64,000 nucleotides of DNA from Sodalis endosymbiont of Henestaris halophilus (GTDB lineage: Bacteria; Pseudomonadota; Gammaproteobacteria; Enterobacterales; Enterobacteriaceae). Within the stretch, counting starts at the first letter, position 1, and each line of letters begins with the position of its first letter. The position numbers and the translations under genes were made by a program. Below the pieces are notes generated by a model. That model worked only from the letters and a program-made list of their open reading frames with translations. It searched no databases and was not told where the DNA came from. Of the stretch, positions 1 to 10,961 are shown piece after piece. The stretch is from NCBI RefSeq assembly GCF_900161835.1, contig NZ_LT897836.1, positions 1,178,001-1,242,000 of the forward strand, in the 5' to 3' direction.

Positions 1-761
1 CAGGAATCCCCTTGATAAAATCGGTATATTGGACACGCAACCACTAATGAATCATAGTATAGGTATTAAATTCTGTTATTTCGATCTTGGTGTAAATATT
101 CTCTTTTTGAATATTATGAGTTCACTAGATGATGATAATGTACTAAGAATATTCATAAATTTGCAATACAAAGCTTAGTTGAAATCAATTACCGCAAAAA
201 AAATGCTAGCATAAGGTGGGAAATTTCTTCTGTTAGCTAACAAACAGCAATCTGTCTTGTTGCCTTTAATAAAGGCAGTATAATGACGAGGTTTATATGG
301 CCGTTAGGATTATCAAATTGCTTTCCCACTCATTTAGTGCCCTGATAAATTAAAGATCTACTTTATACCCATTAAAGATGATAAAAAGTAGGTAATTTTG
401 CATTTTATTGTAACGAAAGCGAACCATTTATTGTCGTCATTAAGTCAGTACAGTATATATGTTAAATGAGCAGTAATTCCTTACTACTAAACTTTTTAAT
501 TATCTGTTAAGGAGCGAAAACTAGCTTACATGTCTTTGCTATCACTAGCATATAATAGAATAAGTTGAAATGTATTAACGAGTTACGATCAATTTGTGCC
601 AACGAGAAATGATAATAAACAACAATATTCATATTATATTATTTAATTATGATTTTAAATAGCTTGAATTTTTACTAAACGTTGCATGACTTGCAAATAA
701 TTGTGAACTAAAATGCCCGAATTAAGTTATTAATATAACTATATCGCGTATTATTAGATAG
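1..761. other. Gene-free AT-rich left edge
   Basis: No open frame here resembles a protein I recognise, and I see no RNA gene or strong hairpin. In E. coli the region beyond acpS and yfhL carries murR, murQ and neighbours; nothing of these can be read by eye. It is best described as eroded intergenic sequence. Confidence 0.6.
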
Positions 762-953
762 ATGCCGGTCTCTATAAAAGGATATCTGGTTATTATAGTC
801 GGTATGACTACTAATAGTCTTCCTCGCACCAGCAGATATACTTCATATAATGAAGCTATCATTACCGGTTTATATCGGATAAAATATTTATATGCTTGTA
901 ACAAAAGTTTGTTTGGTGACACCCAGACAGTGTGTGCTATCGGCTGGGTGTAG
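762..953 (+). pseudogene. yfhL: Fossil of yfhL-type [4Fe-4S] ferredoxin
   Basis: A 63-codon open frame convergent with acpS, where enterobacteria carry the small ferredoxin gene yfhL (about 86 aa). From about residue 34 the frame reads YNEAIITGLYRI, then ACNKSLFGDTQTVCAI, against the family's PNEAISMG...YEI, C-x2-C...TPTCQKVCPI. The first cysteine cluster (CxxCxxCxxxC) is gone: arginine, threonine, serine and tyrosine codons stand there, and the second cluster is shortened by a few codons. A ferredoxin without these ligands cannot hold its clusters, so I call it a pseudogene although the frame is still open. The family match is by eye; the position next to acpS supports it. Confidence 0.6.
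919..951. terminator. Stem-loop between acpS and the yfhL fossil
   Basis: Perfect 8-bp arms ACACCCAG (919-926) and CTGGGTGT (944-951) around a 17-nt loop, 19 nt past the acpS stop codon. There is no clear T-run after it on the minus strand, so its role as an acpS terminator is only suggested by position. The right arm overlaps the end of the yfhL fossil frame. Confidence 0.3.
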
Positions 954-970
954 AAGTACCTCGCTGGATA

Positions 971-1351
971 TTATCGTTCAAAAATTACTGTAGCGTAGGC
1001 GTAATGACGCTCATCGGCCAACGTGACGTGCATTCCGGTAACACCTAATAAGCTAGCCAAATCAGCAGCATGGGAAAATAACCGCAACAATGGCTTACCT
1101 AGCTCATCATTAAAAACTTCAAATTGTGCAAAAGCCAGTCCATTACGAATGCTAGTACCAAGTGCTTTAGATGCTGCCTCTTTGACAGCGAAACGTTTAG
1201 CTAAGAAACGTACTGGCTGATTGTGTAGCTTATAATGTAGCCATTCATGTGGACTAAGAATCCGGCGCGCAAGGCGGTTGCCGCTGCGGGAAAAAATAGA
1301 TTCAATACGTCTAATCTCGACGATATCGGTACCAATACCGATGATTCCCAT
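971..1351 (-). CDS. acpS: Holo-[acyl-carrier-protein] synthase
   Basis: AcpS moves the 4'-phosphopantetheine group from coenzyme A to a serine of apo-acyl-carrier protein, which makes ACP active for fatty acid synthesis in the cytosol. The 126-aa product equals the E. coli length. The N-terminal GIGTDIVEI motif contains the metal-binding Asp9, and the second signature [13 protein letters not shown] contains Glu58. The ATG overlaps the stop codon of pdxJ by one base (TGATG), the same translationally coupled arrangement as in E. coli. It is the last gene of the era-side cluster. The C-terminus is intact. I see no defect. Confidence 0.97.
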   Translation of the reverse strand: MGIIGIGTDIVEIRRIESIFSRSGNRLARRILSPHEWLHYKLHNQPVRFLAKRFAVKEAASKALGTSIRNGLAFAQFEVFNDELGKPLLRLFSHAADLASLLGVTGMHVTLADERHYAYATVIFER

Positions 1352-2082
1352 CAGCCGCGCGCTTCACGCATCAGGAGTTTCATGTTTCTTACTGCTTCTG
1401 ACAGGCCACTCATCACAGCGCGACTGATAATAGCGTGGCCGATATTCAGCTCCTGTATAAGTGTCAGCGATGCTACAGGTTTCACATTATGATAATCAAG
1501 ACCATGACCAGCATTAACCTTTAGGCCCAGTGTTCCGGCGTACTGTGCACCTTGGCTAATGCGAGCCAACTCCGCTGCTCGCAATCTATCGTCTGTGGCA
1601 GCAGCATAAGTTCCGGTATGAATTTCAATGTAGGCTGCACCCACGTCTGATGCAGCCTCTATTTGACGCTCATCGGCATCTATAAACAGAGATACCTGGA
1701 TCCCGGCATCGTTCAGACGAGTCACTGCCTGGCGCAGTGTATCTAATTGGCCAACCACATTTAGTCCACCTTCAGTAGTGACTTCTTGTCGATTTTCCGG
1801 CACAAGACAACAACAGTGTGGTAACAAGGCGCAAGCAATGCTTAACATCTCATCTGTCACCGCCATTTCTAGATTCATTTTGGTTTGAATTGTCTTGCGC
1901 AATAACTGGACATCACGATTAGTAATATGTCGGCAGTCTTCTCGTAGATGCACGGTAATAACGTCTGCACCGGCTTGTTCAGCAACAAAAGCAGCTTGAA
2001 CAGGATCTGGCCATGACGTCCCGCGCGTATTGCGTAATGTTGCAATATGATCGATATTTACTCCCAACAGCAATGAACACAT
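1351..2082 (-). CDS. pdxJ: Pyridoxine 5'-phosphate synthase
   Basis: PdxJ condenses 3-amino-2-oxopropyl phosphate with 1-deoxy-D-xylulose 5-phosphate to give pyridoxine 5'-phosphate, the last ring-forming step of de novo vitamin B6 synthesis. The 243-aa protein has the E. coli length and the family's TIM-barrel motifs: [14 protein letters not shown] near residue 8, ITVHLRED near 42, EVTTEGGL near 100, FIEIHTG-like IEIHTGTYA near 155, and [10 protein letters not shown] near 190. The start has a strong purine-rich ribosome site (GGAAGG). It is coupled to acpS by a one-base overlap. In E. coli recO lies just upstream; here only a recO fossil remains. Confidence 0.97.
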   Translation of the reverse strand: MCSLLLGVNIDHIATLRNTRGTSWPDPVQAAFVAEQAGADVITVHLREDCRHITNRDVQLLRKTIQTKMNLEMAVTDEMLSIACALLPHCCCLVPENRQEVTTEGGLNVVGQLDTLRQAVTRLNDAGIQVSLFIDADERQIEAASDVGAAYIEIHTGTYAAATDDRLRAAELARISQGAQYAGTLGLKVNAGHGLDYHNVKPVASLTLIQELNIGHAIISRAVMSGLSEAVRNMKLLMREARG

Positions 2083-2129
2083 TACCTTCCCTTAACATAT
2101 TGTCTACAATATCTTACATTGTAAAACAA

Positions 2130-2420
2130 AACTGTTGCTTAAGCCAGTTTACTGTTCACTTTCTTTATCGTTTTGTCTTGGCGGATTTTCATCATCGGTG
2201 CCAGCCAGAATCCCTCCCTAGTTTTGGTTACTAGTTGGTAAAATCTTACGACGCTAGGATGCAACGCAAACTCACGTCAGCTGAAGCTATAAAGAACCAA
2301 TAGTGCACTAACACGCATGCCCCTCTCGGTAACTAAAGTTATGGAATGTCTATTTGCAAACCAATGTCATCTTCCAGACACGAAAGCAGATCGTTAACAT
2401 ATGTCTGTTCTATAGCTATA
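2130..2420 (-). pseudogene. recO: Fossil of recO (recombination mediator)
   Basis: The 534-bp gap between era and pdxJ is exactly where recO sits in E. coli (about 242 aa). On the minus strand near 2370-2409 one frame reads TYVNDLLSCLEDD, matching RecO LYVNELLSRVLEH. Nearer pdxJ, out-of-frame pieces correspond to the C-terminal REF...KRFTR...KPYLGGKPL stretch. Stops, frameshifts and an overall loss of roughly a third of the length make it non-functional. RecO loads RecA with RecR in the RecF pathway, so this repair route is broken here. The middle block is convincing; the outer edges are approximate. Confidence 0.7.
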
Positions 2421-2569
2421 AGCATTAGATTTGTGATAGTAGAGCTGTGAGGAACAGAATCTACGTTGATAAAGTCTTTTCCTACTACAAGCCATATTAT
2501 ACCTTTAAGCTAGAGGTCGCATTAAAACATATTTTTATTAATTTTAGGTGAAAAATCCAGAATCATGCA

Positions 2570-2592
2570 TACTATCTTGTAACAAGATAGTA
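2570..2592 (-). terminator. Hairpin downstream of era
   Basis: Perfect 11-nt arms TACTATCTTGT and ACAAGATAGTA around a single A, starting 24 nt after the era stop codon. On the minus strand it is followed within about 15 nt by a TTTTT run. It sits where the start of recO used to be, so it may be a newly used 3' end for the rnc-era transcript. Function is inferred from position and shape. Confidence 0.5.
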
Positions 2593-2616
2593 CGTTAATA
2601 AATCTTCAAATTCTTC

Positions 2617-3522
2617 CTATAAATCGTCGATATATCCTAAACTGCGCAGGGCATTTTCATCATCACCCCATCCAGCCTTTACTTTTACCCAAAGTTTTAG
2701 GCAGACCCGAGTTTTAAGCATTGTTTCGATATTCTGTCGAGATTTGATACTAATAGTCTTTATTTTACTACCCTTATTTCCGATAATCATTTTTTTCTGG
2801 CCGGCGCGCTCCACCAAAATTATACCTTGAATATCGTAAAACCCGCGATCATTCATGGCGAATCGTTCAATTTTAACCGTAACGGAATACGGAATTTCCT
2901 GACCAAGAAAACGCATAAGCTTTTCACGGATGATTTCCGATGCCATGAAACGTTGCGAGCGATTGGTAATATAATGTACAGGAAAATGATACTTAGCTTC
3001 CGGCAAGTTTTTCCTCACAATACTCGCCAAAGTATCCAGATTTATGCGTTTCTCGGCGCAAATAGGAATAATATGATGGAATTTCATTTGCTGGCTAAGA
3101 AACTGAATATGAGGCAATAGCTGTTCCTTTTCAGCGAGATTATCCACTTTATTGATTGCTAGCACTACCGGGCAGCTAACATGGCGCAATTTGTTTATAA
3201 TCATTTCATCGTTAGGAGTCCAGCGAGTACTTTCAACCACAAAAATTACTACTTCTATGTCACTAAGGCACTTTTTGGCGGTGCGATTCATAAAACGATT
3301 GATCGCCCGTTTCTCTTCAATATGCAACCCAGGCGTATCTACATAGATAACCTGGTAAGGTCCCTCGGTATGAATTCCTATAATGAGATGACGGGTAGTT
3401 TGCGGTTTGCATGAAGTAATAGAGATTTTTTGACCTAATAACTGATTTAGTAACGTAGATTTACCGACGTTTGGCTGGCCTACAAGAGCCACAAACCCAC
3501 AATAGGTTGTATGTTTGCTCAT
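2617..3522 (-). CDS. era: GTPase Era, 30S ribosomal subunit maturation
   Basis: Era is an essential Ras-like GTPase that binds 16S rRNA near its 3' end and helps mature the small ribosomal subunit. The 301-aa protein has the E. coli length. The G1 loop GQPNVGKS is at residues 15-22, the G3 motif DTPG near 64, and the G4 motif NKVD near 124. The C-terminal KH RNA-binding domain is present with the family's [11 protein letters not shown] segment. Its ATG overlaps the rnc stop by four bases (ATGA), so the two are translationally coupled as in E. coli. The following gene recO is decayed. Confidence 0.97.
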   Translation of the reverse strand: MSKHTTYCGFVALVGQPNVGKSTLLNQLLGQKISITSCKPQTTRHLIIGIHTEGPYQVIYVDTPGLHIEEKRAINRFMNRTAKKCLSDIEVVIFVVESTRWTPNDEMIINKLRHVSCPVVLAINKVDNLAEKEQLLPHIQFLSQQMKFHHIIPICAEKRINLDTLASIVRKNLPEAKYHFPVHYITNRSQRFMASEIIREKLMRFLGQEIPYSVTVKIERFAMNDRGFYDIQGIILVERAGQKKMIIGNKGSKIKTISIKSRQNIETMLKTRVCLKLWVKVKAGWGDDENALRSLGYIDDL

Positions 3523-4199
3523 TCAAGTTCCAACAGTTTAAGTGCTTGTTCCGCTGCTGCCTGCTCAGCTTTACGCCGGCTTGAGCCACTACCGACTATT
3601 GAATGCATGAGTTTGCTGATCTGACAGTGTATTGTAAATGTCTGATTGTGAGCTTCTCCGCGCACTTGCACTACTAGATAGATTGGAAGAGGCAAATGGC
3701 GTTCTTGAAGATATTCCTGGAGCCGGGTTTTTGGATCCTTTTGCTTATCGCTGAGATTAATGTCATCTAAACGTATTCGGTACCAACTAAGGATCAGCTT
3801 TTCGACAGTATGAATATCGCTGTCTAAGAATACACCACCGATCAAAGCTTCTACTGTGTTAGCTAAAATGGATTCACGGCGGAAACCGCCGCTTTTCAGC
3901 TCCCCCGGACCAAGACGTAAACATTCACCTAGCTCAAATTCTTGCGCCATTTTTGCAAGCATATTGCCTCGCACCAGCTTAGCGCGCATACGGCTCATGT
4001 ATCCCTCATCTAGGTGAGAGAAACGCTGATAAAGCGCATTAGTGATAACATAGTTTAATATAGAATCACCTAGAAATTCTAGGCGCTCATTGTGTTTTTT
4101 GCTAGCGCTACGATGCGTTAACGCCTGTAACAAAAGATCGTGTTGCTGAAAAGTGTAGCCTAGTTTCTTTTGTATCTTATTTACTAATATGTAATTCAT
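3519..4199 (-). CDS. rnc: Ribonuclease III
   Basis: RNase III cuts double-stranded RNA, notably the 30S pre-rRNA precursor. The 226-aa length equals E. coli. The signature [12 protein letters not shown] gives the metal-binding and catalytic residues Glu38, Glu41 and Asp45 at the same numbering as E. coli; the second acidic cluster lies in [10 protein letters not shown] near residue 115. A double-stranded-RNA-binding domain occupies the last 70 residues ([11 protein letters not shown]... to [16 protein letters not shown]). It heads the coupled rnc-era pair and is separated from lepB by 185 bp. Confidence 0.97.
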   Translation of the reverse strand: MNYILVNKIQKKLGYTFQQHDLLLQALTHRSASKKHNERLEFLGDSILNYVITNALYQRFSHLDEGYMSRMRAKLVRGNMLAKMAQEFELGECLRLGPGELKSGGFRRESILANTVEALIGGVFLDSDIHTVEKLILSWYRIRLDDINLSDKQKDPKTRLQEYLQERHLPLPIYLVVQVRGEAHNQTFTIHCQISKLMHSIVGSGSSRRKAEQAAAEQALKLLELE

Positions 4200-4384
4200 G
4201 CGTTACCAATAACTAAATCTTGCGGAAATACCATAGCTGACAAAATGATTTTAGGTGAGGTAAGCTTGTTTAAAAACAACTATTCTGTTTTAAGTATCGC
4301 CCATATAAGGTCGCTAACCTTTACTAAACTCTGAGAAGTATTCTCAAGATTGGTAAGCAAAATAATCCCTCCCTAAACAAGGCA

Positions 4385-5383
4385 TTAATGAATGCCTCCG
4401 ATCCGACTGAAGCGTACGTTAGGAAACCACCGTTTTTCCTGCTTATCAACGCTCATCCAAATCGCCGTCGCTTTACCCACTAAATTTCTTTCTGAAACAA
4501 ATCCCCAATAACGACTATCAGCGCTGTTATCGCGGTTATCGCCCATCATGAAATACGCCTCCTGTGGCACCACCCACTCAGCTAATGAACTGCTTAACTG
4601 CTGATAATAAATACTGAATTGATCTTTTTGTCCAGGCAATGTCAGTACATGGTGCACTACTCCATCCAATGACTCCTTACGCTGCATCAAGCGAACGCCG
4701 TTATCTACATGCGTATTAGGTGGTAACTGTAGGAAAACGCTGCTAGCGTCGGCGGTGCTAGTTGAGTTAAAGATCTGAACAAAATCGCTCGGGCCAAAGT
4801 TACTATAAGTGATGGGTAACGCCATCGTGCAGTACTCCTGTCCTTTTGCGCAACTAGGCTGCACCATTACGCATTTGTTCACGAGATCGTAACTAACCCG
4901 GTCGCCGGGCAGCCCCACGACCCTTTTAATATAGTAAAGGCTAGGATCGAGGGGATATTTGAAAACAACTATGTCACCGCGTTTAGGATGACCGATTTCA
5001 ATTAATGTCGTCTGAGTAATAGGGTCTTTTATGCCATAAGAAAATTTCTTTACCAAAATAAAATCACCAACCAACAGTGTTGGGATCATTGATCCTGAAG
5101 GAATTTGAAAAGGTTCAAAAATAAATGAACGAACCACAAACACTAATAGTAGTATCGGAAAAAAAGACGCGATAGACTTTATAAAGGTCGGCATATGGCT
5201 GCTAACATCTATAGCGATATAATTTACCCTAGTCCGCACTGTAATGGCATCAGCGTGTTGTTGCTGGCAGCGCTTTTGCCTTAAACAATAACGCAATAGC
5301 ACCAGTTTAAAACATTCCACAAGCCAAAATATTCCGGTAATAAATGTTGCAATTGCCAAAATTAGAGTAAAAACATTAGCCAC
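4385..5383 (-). CDS. lepB: Signal peptidase I
   Basis: LepB removes signal peptides from exported proteins at the outer face of the inner membrane. The 332-aa protein is slightly longer than the E. coli enzyme (324). Two N-terminal membrane segments (about residues 3-30 and 65-84) flank a basic cytoplasmic loop. The catalytic dyad is Ser98 in PSGSM and Lys153 in YYIKRVVGLPGD; the box MGDNRDNSADSR is present near the C-terminus. The start is GTG, supported by AAGGAG five bases upstream and by alignment to the family N-terminus. It follows lepA by 15 bp, forming the usual lepA-lepB operon. Confidence 0.96.
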   Translation of the reverse strand: MANVFTLILAIATFITGIFWLVECFKLVLLRYCLRQKRCQQQHADAITVRTRVNYIAIDVSSHMPTFIKSIASFFPILLLVFVVRSFIFEPFQIPSGSMIPTLLVGDFILVKKFSYGIKDPITQTTLIEIGHPKRGDIVVFKYPLDPSLYYIKRVVGLPGDRVSYDLVNKCVMVQPSCAKGQEYCTMALPITYSNFGPSDFVQIFNSTSTADASSVFLQLPPNTHVDNGVRLMQRKESLDGVVHHVLTLPGQKDQFSIYYQQLSSSLAEWVVPQEAYFMMGDNRDNSADSRYWGFVSERNLVGKATAIWMSVDKQEKRWFPNVRFSRIGGIH

Positions 5384-5398
5384 GCAATCTCCTTAAAC

Positions 5399-7198
5399 TT
5401 ATTTACTATCTTTATCCACGTGTAGAATTGCCAAGAATGCTTCCTGTGAAAGCTCAACATTACCCACCTGCTTCAGGCGCTTTTTGCCTTTTTTTTGTTT
5501 TTGTAGCAGTTTTTTCTTACGGCTGACATCGCCGCCATAGCATTTCGCCAAAACGTTCTTTCGTAACTGCTTTACCGTGGAACGGGCAATAACATGGTTA
5601 TTGATTACGGCCTGAATGACGATATCAAACTGCTGGCGAGAAATAAGCTCCTGAAGCTTATTGACAAATTCGCGGCTGCGATATAGTGCGTTATCACGAT
5701 GAGTAATTAATGACAACACATCCACACGCGCCCCGTTAATTAACACATCAATTCGCACCATATCTGATTTTTGAAAGCGCTTAAAACTATAATTTAGTGA
5801 AGCATATCCGCGCGAGGTAGATTGCAGACGATCAAAGAAATCTAGTACTACTTCGGCCATGGGGATATCATAGGTCAGTGCGACTTGATTACCATGATAA
5901 ACCATATTGGTTTGCATACCACGCTTCTCGATACATAAGGTTATGACATTACCTAAATAAGCCAGTGGCAACATCATATGGCATTCGGAAACAGGTTCAC
6001 GTAGTTCAGCAATATTTTTTAGCGGTGGCAATTTTGGTGGGCTATCAACGTATACTGTTTTGTTATCAGTGGTCAATACCTCATAAATAACAGTTGGGGC
6101 AGTAGTGATAAGATCAAGATCATATTCACGTTCCAGTCGTTCTTGGATGATTTCCATATGCAGCAAGCCGAGAAAACCACACCGAAAACCCAAACCTAGC
6201 ACGGTGGAGCGTTCGGACTCATAAAACAGAGATGCATCGTTCAGGCTAAGCTTACCTAGGGCGTCGCGAAACATCTCATAGTCATTTGAGTTTACAGGAA
6301 ACAAACCAGCATATACTTGCGGCTTAACTGATTTAAATCCTGGTAGCACTTGATCGGCCGGCTGGCAAGCGAGCGTTAAGGTATCACCTACCGGTGCGCC
6401 GTTAATATTTTTAATTGTGCAGACTAACCAACCAACATCTCCACAGTTAAGCACCTCTCGGTCGACACGTTTCGGTGTTAAAATACCTAATCTGGCCACA
6501 TTATATAGTTGATTGGTACTCATAACCTTAATTTTATCACCTTTTTGCAGGGTGCCATTCTTGATGCGCACGAGTGATATCACACCAAGATAATTATCAA
6601 ACCAAGAGTCGATAATCAGCGCCTGCAACGGTGCAGCTGGATCGCCTTTTGGTGGCGAAATATTGTTTACTACTTTTTCAAGTACATCAAAGATGCCTAC
6701 GCCAGTTTTCGCCGAACAACGCACCATGTCGGCAGCTTTAATGCCCATTATATCTTCTATTTCCTGTGCGACACGATCTGGATCAGCATCAGGCAAGTCT
6801 ATTTTATTCAAAACTGGCACTACTTCCAAATTCATTTCGATAGCGGTATGATAATTAGCCAATGTTTGGGACTCAACCCCTTGTTTGGCATCTATAACTA
6901 ACAGAGCACCTTCGCACGCTGCTAGCGAACGGGAAACTTCATAAGAAAAGTCTACATGTCCCGGGGTATCGATAAAATTTAATTGATACATTTGACCGTC
7001 AGAAGCTTTATAATTTAGAGTGACGCTTTGAGCTTTAATAGTAATGCCACGTTCACGCTCCAGATCCATCGAATCTAGCACTTGAGAAGTCATTTCACGC
7101 TCGCTCATGTTACCGCAGGTCTGTATTAAACGATCAGATAGCGTCGATTTGCCGTGGTCTATGTGGGCAATAATAGAGAAGTTACGTATCTTATTCAT
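5399..7198 (-). CDS. lepA: Elongation factor 4 (LepA)
   Basis: LepA is a translational GTPase related to EF-G that acts on stalled or maturing ribosomes. The 599-aa length equals E. coli. The G1 motif AHIDHGKST occupies residues 11-19, followed by RGITIKAQ (switch I), DTPGHVDF (G3) and NKIDLPDAD (G4). EF-G-like domains III and V and the LepA-specific C-terminal domain with its lysine-rich tail ([18 protein letters not shown]) are complete. It is the promoter-proximal gene of lepA-lepB. In E. coli the rpoE-rseABC operon precedes it; here that operon has decayed. Confidence 0.97.
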   Translation of the reverse strand: MNKIRNFSIIAHIDHGKSTLSDRLIQTCGNMSEREMTSQVLDSMDLERERGITIKAQSVTLNYKASDGQMYQLNFIDTPGHVDFSYEVSRSLAACEGALLVIDAKQGVESQTLANYHTAIEMNLEVVPVLNKIDLPDADPDRVAQEIEDIMGIKAADMVRCSAKTGVGIFDVLEKVVNNISPPKGDPAAPLQALIIDSWFDNYLGVISLVRIKNGTLQKGDKIKVMSTNQLYNVARLGILTPKRVDREVLNCGDVGWLVCTIKNINGAPVGDTLTLACQPADQVLPGFKSVKPQVYAGLFPVNSNDYEMFRDALGKLSLNDASLFYESERSTVLGLGFRCGFLGLLHMEIIQERLEREYDLDLITTAPTVIYEVLTTDNKTVYVDSPPKLPPLKNIAELREPVSECHMMLPLAYLGNVITLCIEKRGMQTNMVYHGNQVALTYDIPMAEVVLDFFDRLQSTSRGYASLNYSFKRFQKSDMVRIDVLINGARVDVLSLITHRDNALYRSREFVNKLQELISRQQFDIVIQAVINNHVIARSTVKQLRKNVLAKCYGGDVSRKKKLLQKQKKGKKRLKQVGNVELSQEAFLAILHVDKDSK

Positions 7199-8519
7199 TT
7201 TAATAAATTTCCTTAGTTATAGCTTTATATCGGCTCGATAATCACCCCTACTAGAAATTTTACCACGCTCTGGTCTACACATAAGAATGCTTTGAACTAT
7301 TCATTAATGCCAGCCAACGTGCGTTGAGAGGTTTTTATAACCTCTTTGCTATAGGGTAAAAGCGTTATAATGTTGCCAGACTAAGTCTGCAGTCGTTGAC
7401 GCAGGTACCCTAACTATCTGGTAGAGTAATATTTTTCAAATAAGCCATCTTTATTTAACCTAGCTATCGGCGGTTACAAGATATAACGAAGCACTGCTTA
7501 AGCACTTTGCTATTACGACCAGTAACGGTAATTTGTCATGGGATTAATCTAGACGATATAAAAGAATTAATGGACGAGAGCGGGGCAATACGCAAAAACC
7601 TCTCACACAGAAGAGGACAACTATATGGATACTAACTATTTGATGTAAATTTTTTAGAAGTTTAATACACGCTAACAATTTGCATATGCAAAAAAAATTA
7701 AGAAAAAATAAAAGAAATTAACTCTTATGAAGAGTAATAAACCATCAGACAGGGATTAAAATACTCTTTTTTTTACCAATAAACGCTAGTTCAATTATTG
7801 CTTATATATAATATCGAATGTAGGTAGCGTAGCCAGTTACCTACTCGTTTGCTGACTAACATACGTATATATTATTCACGGTTTATAATATATAGTTATC
7901 CTAACTCATTTACGAGAGCAATGACATAGATGTACTAGTTTATACATATAGTAAAGCAAACTGTCTATCAATAGAATACATTATATCAAATATAATGCAT
8001 TATTAAGCCTGAGTTTATAATGATTTACTACCCGCTGCCTACGCGGGAATCTGCTCCTTATCTTATTTGCTGATTCAATTGAAGAGTTGCAGCATGCACA
8101 GTCTCTAAGGTAGTTACTAATTTTGCTCTTGCAAAATTGTATTGATTAGCCTGCACTATTTCTGCACTTGTATCTTTTGGCTTCTATTATCCACTAAAGA
8201 CCGTTGTTGGCCGGATTCGTCAGACTAACTGACGAAGTCTGATTTATTATTTGCAGATGTTAAAACCAGTATTTCAGCATTAGATACGATTCCGTCACAG
8301 TCAGCAAAATAAATACGCATTGACTCTTTAACAATCGAGTCGATTACTTAGATGATAATCTCGAAATAGAAAAAGTGTAGTCTGCAGCTAATTGCATAAC
8401 GTCATGCCAGATCAATAGGTTAAACATTTGTTGTTAAACAATTACTTATTCATGAAAACTCATGCTCTGATAAATGAAGTCTACCTTTTCTGCCAACGTT
8501 GTTCACGTTAAATTAAGAG
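7199..8519. other. Eroded rse region upstream of lepA
   Basis: This is the position of rseA, rseB and rseC in E. coli. No intact frame is left. On the minus strand near 8440-8500 a broken string resembling RseA WQRYHLIR can be read, which is weak evidence. A small hairpin with arms AGAGGTT/AACCTCT lies at 7327-7345. On the minus strand 8058-8171 stays open for 37 codons with protein-like composition but no identity I can support. Confidence 0.5.
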
Positions 8520-8984
8520 TTAAATTTTATTTAAGCTTTTATTTCTGTGCGCCAAAAAAAATTGAGCCTACTGCTCCTCTTGGGTAATTAAGATAATATT
8601 GCATGACTTATGCATTTAGCTCTCACGCAAACGCAATCTCCATACTCATATTTTTAAGTAACGCGCTCATTAGCGCTTAACATAACCTATTTTAAACTTA
8701 TTGGGCAATATGAAATTTCATGTTTCAATATTTCTTTTAATGCATTGCCAGTTGTATTGATTTTAGTATAATTGTTGACAGATTGACATTAATATGAAGT
8801 AGGCAATTTGCAATATTATTGCGTGCTTTCTACACTCTATTCGACACCACTAATACTGTTGAGGCGTAATTCTCCATTTTACACTTATGCTTTTAATAAA
8901 GTGATGTTAAATAAATTGAGCAGTTTCTAGTAACCTTGCTGAACTCATTAAACTATCACCTGATTCGATCAATTGTTCACTCAT
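8520..8984 (-). pseudogene. rpoE: Fossil of rpoE (extracytoplasmic stress sigma factor)
   Basis: RpoE is divergent from nadB in E. coli, and the same position here holds its remains. The first codons at 8984 read MSEQLIE (family MSEQLTDQ). Further pieces align at the nucleotide level in order: an FIKAY-like stretch near 8890, an ALKEI piece near 8740 (family GALKEISNPENL), and near 8620-8643 a stretch corresponding to MAITLRELDGLS. Stops and frameshifts interrupt every block. Loss of sigma-E means the envelope stress response described in E. coli is absent, unless another copy exists elsewhere. The order and spacing of the blocks make this a confident call. Confidence 0.75.
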
Positions 8985-9300
8985 GCAAGACAATATTTCC
9001 TCAAATCTATTCAATGCGACAGAAAATTAGTATTGCCAACTTCTAAATTAATTTAGCAAACAAGCTTAAATTTTTTAGTTAATAAAATTGCAAATTTATC
9101 ACACCAAGTATTTTTAAGCACATGGCCAAACTGAACAATAGATCACCACATAAATACAAGTAAACGGCACCCAGTTTATCGCATGGTAAACTTCTCGCAA
9201 AAACAAAGTGAAAAGCGTAAGGTAATATTAATTTACCATTATGGCAATAAGACATGCGTAAAAATACAGCCGCATTAAAATGCAATCAGCAGTATTGTCA

Positions 9301-9319
9301 GGTAGCATTAAATGCTACC
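9301..9319 (+). promoter_or_regulatory. Hairpin in the nadB leader
   Basis: Perfect arms GGTAGCAT and ATGCTACC around TAA, 41 nt upstream of the chosen nadB start. The upstream in-frame ATG at 9312 lies inside this hairpin, an argument against its use as start. No T-run follows directly. It could be an attenuator-like leader element or a leftover terminator. Confidence 0.35.
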
Positions 9320-9359
9320 ATTATCACACATTTTTTATTGGGATAAACACAATCTGGCT

Positions 9360-10961
9360 ATGCCATTATCAACTGAATATATCATGGATGTCTTAGTTAT
9401 CGGCAGTGGTGCAGCTGGTTTATCACTAGCGCTTCGACTAGCTGAGCATTGCCGCGTCATGGTACTGAGTAAAGGTCCACTGTACGAGGGTTCCACGCTA
9501 TATGCTCAGGGCGGAATTGCAGCAGTGTTTGATGAAAATGACAGTATAGATTTCCATGTGGACGATACGCTGATAGCCGGTGCTGGATTATGCGATCGCA
9601 AAGCGGTGGAATTTATCACAAGCAACGCACGTCACTGCGTGCAGTGGCTGATTAATCAAGGCGTGCTGTTCGACATAGAAGCGGCGACGCCGTCCGGTCA
9701 TCGTTACCATCTAAACCGCGAAGGAGGACACAGCCGCCGCCGCATTTTGCATGCCGAAGATGCTACTGGCAGGGCAGTAGCAACAACTCTAGTGAGCAAA
9801 GTAGTATCGCACCAGGGAATTCAAATTTTGGAACACTGCAACGCCGTAGATCTGATTACATCCACCAGTCTCAGATTGTCGGGCGGCAGACGGGTGATAG
9901 GAGCCTACATCTGGAATTGCCTCACAGAGCAGGTAGAGATGTGCCGTGCGCGAGTGGTAGTGCTTGCCACAGGCGGCGCATCTAAAGTTTACCAATATAC
10001 CACCAACCCCGATATCGCTACCGGCGACGGTATAGCCATGGCTTGGCGTGCCGGTTGCCGTATCGCTAATTTGGAATTTAATCAGTTTCACCCTACTAGC
10101 CTGTTCCACCTCCAGGCACGCAACTTTCTGCTAACCGAAGCGTTACGTGGCGAAGGCGCCTATTTGCGCCGGTCAGACGGTAGCCGTTTCATGCCTGATT
10201 TCGATGCACGCGCGGAATTAGCACCCCGGGATATCATCGCTCGGGCAATTGACCATGAAATGAAACGGCTGGGCGCCGCTTGCATGTATCTAGATATAAG
10301 TCATCAGCCAAAGGCATTTATCCGTCAGCATTTTCCAAATATATATAACAAGCTGTTAACGATGAATATCGATTTAACTAATCAACCGATCCCTATTGTC
10401 CCGGCAGCTCATTATACTTGCGGTGGCGTAATGGTAGATCAACAAGGACTTACCGATCTGGAAAACCTATACGCTATAGGCGAAGTAAGTTATACCGGTA
10501 TGCACGGAGCTAACCGCCTGGCATCCAATTCGCTATTAGAGTGCTTAGTGTATAGCTGGTCTGCCGCGGAAGATATCCTGCGCCGCTTGCCAAACATCAA
10601 CCAAGCTCGTCAACTTCCACTTTGGAATGACAGACGATTTAGCAATTCCGATGAAGAGGTCGTACTCCAACATAACTGGCAAGAGCTACGACTTTTTATG
10701 TGGAACTACGTTGGCATCATACGAACTACAAAACGGCTAGAGCGGGCATTGCATCGTAGTGAATTGCTAATGAGTGAAATCAACGAATACTATTCTAACT
10801 TCCGCACTTCCAAGAAGTTACTAGAAATGCGCAATTTAGTGCAAGTTGCTTACCTGATCATCAAAAGCGCACAACAGCGCAAGGAAAGTCGTGGCCTTCA
10901 CTTTACGCTAGATTACCCTGATATGCTACCAAATCCACAACCAACTATACTGCAACCTTAA
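9360..10961 (+). CDS. nadB: L-aspartate oxidase
   Basis: NadB oxidises L-aspartate to iminoaspartate with FAD, the first step of de novo NAD synthesis. I chose the ATG at 9360 (533 aa) because it puts nine residues before [11 protein letters not shown], exactly as in the E. coli protein (540 aa). The ATG at 9312 would add 16 unmatched residues and lies in a hairpin. The FAD-binding GSGAAG is at residues 15-20; the family motifs [26 protein letters not shown] and [10 protein letters not shown] are intact, as is the C-terminal helical domain. The other NAD pathway gene in the window is nadK; nadA and nadC are not here. Confidence 0.95.
   Translation: MPLSTEYIMDVLVIGSGAAGLSLALRLAEHCRVMVLSKGPLYEGSTLYAQGGIAAVFDENDSIDFHVDDTLIAGAGLCDRKAVEFITSNARHCVQWLINQGVLFDIEAATPSGHRYHLNREGGHSRRRILHAEDATGRAVATTLVSKVVSHQGIQILEHCNAVDLITSTSLRLSGGRRVIGAYIWNCLTEQVEMCRARVVVLATGGASKVYQYTTNPDIATGDGIAMAWRAGCRIANLEFNQFHPTSLFHLQARNFLLTEALRGEGAYLRRSDGSRFMPDFDARAELAPRDIIARAIDHEMKRLGAACMYLDISHQPKAFIRQHFPNIYNKLLTMNIDLTNQPIPIVPAAHYTCGGVMVDQQGLTDLENLYAIGEVSYTGMHGANRLASNSLLECLVYSWSAAEDILRRLPNINQARQLPLWNDRRFSNSDEEVVLQHNWQELRLFMWNYVGIIRTTKRLERALHRSELLMSEINEYYSNFRTSKKLLEMRNLVQVAYLIIKSAQQRKESRGLHFTLDYPDMLPNPQPTILQP

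Noticed and set aside
7300-7345. Possible rseC end (RTLAG string) near lepA
   Set aside because: Only five residues fit; too little for a separate call.
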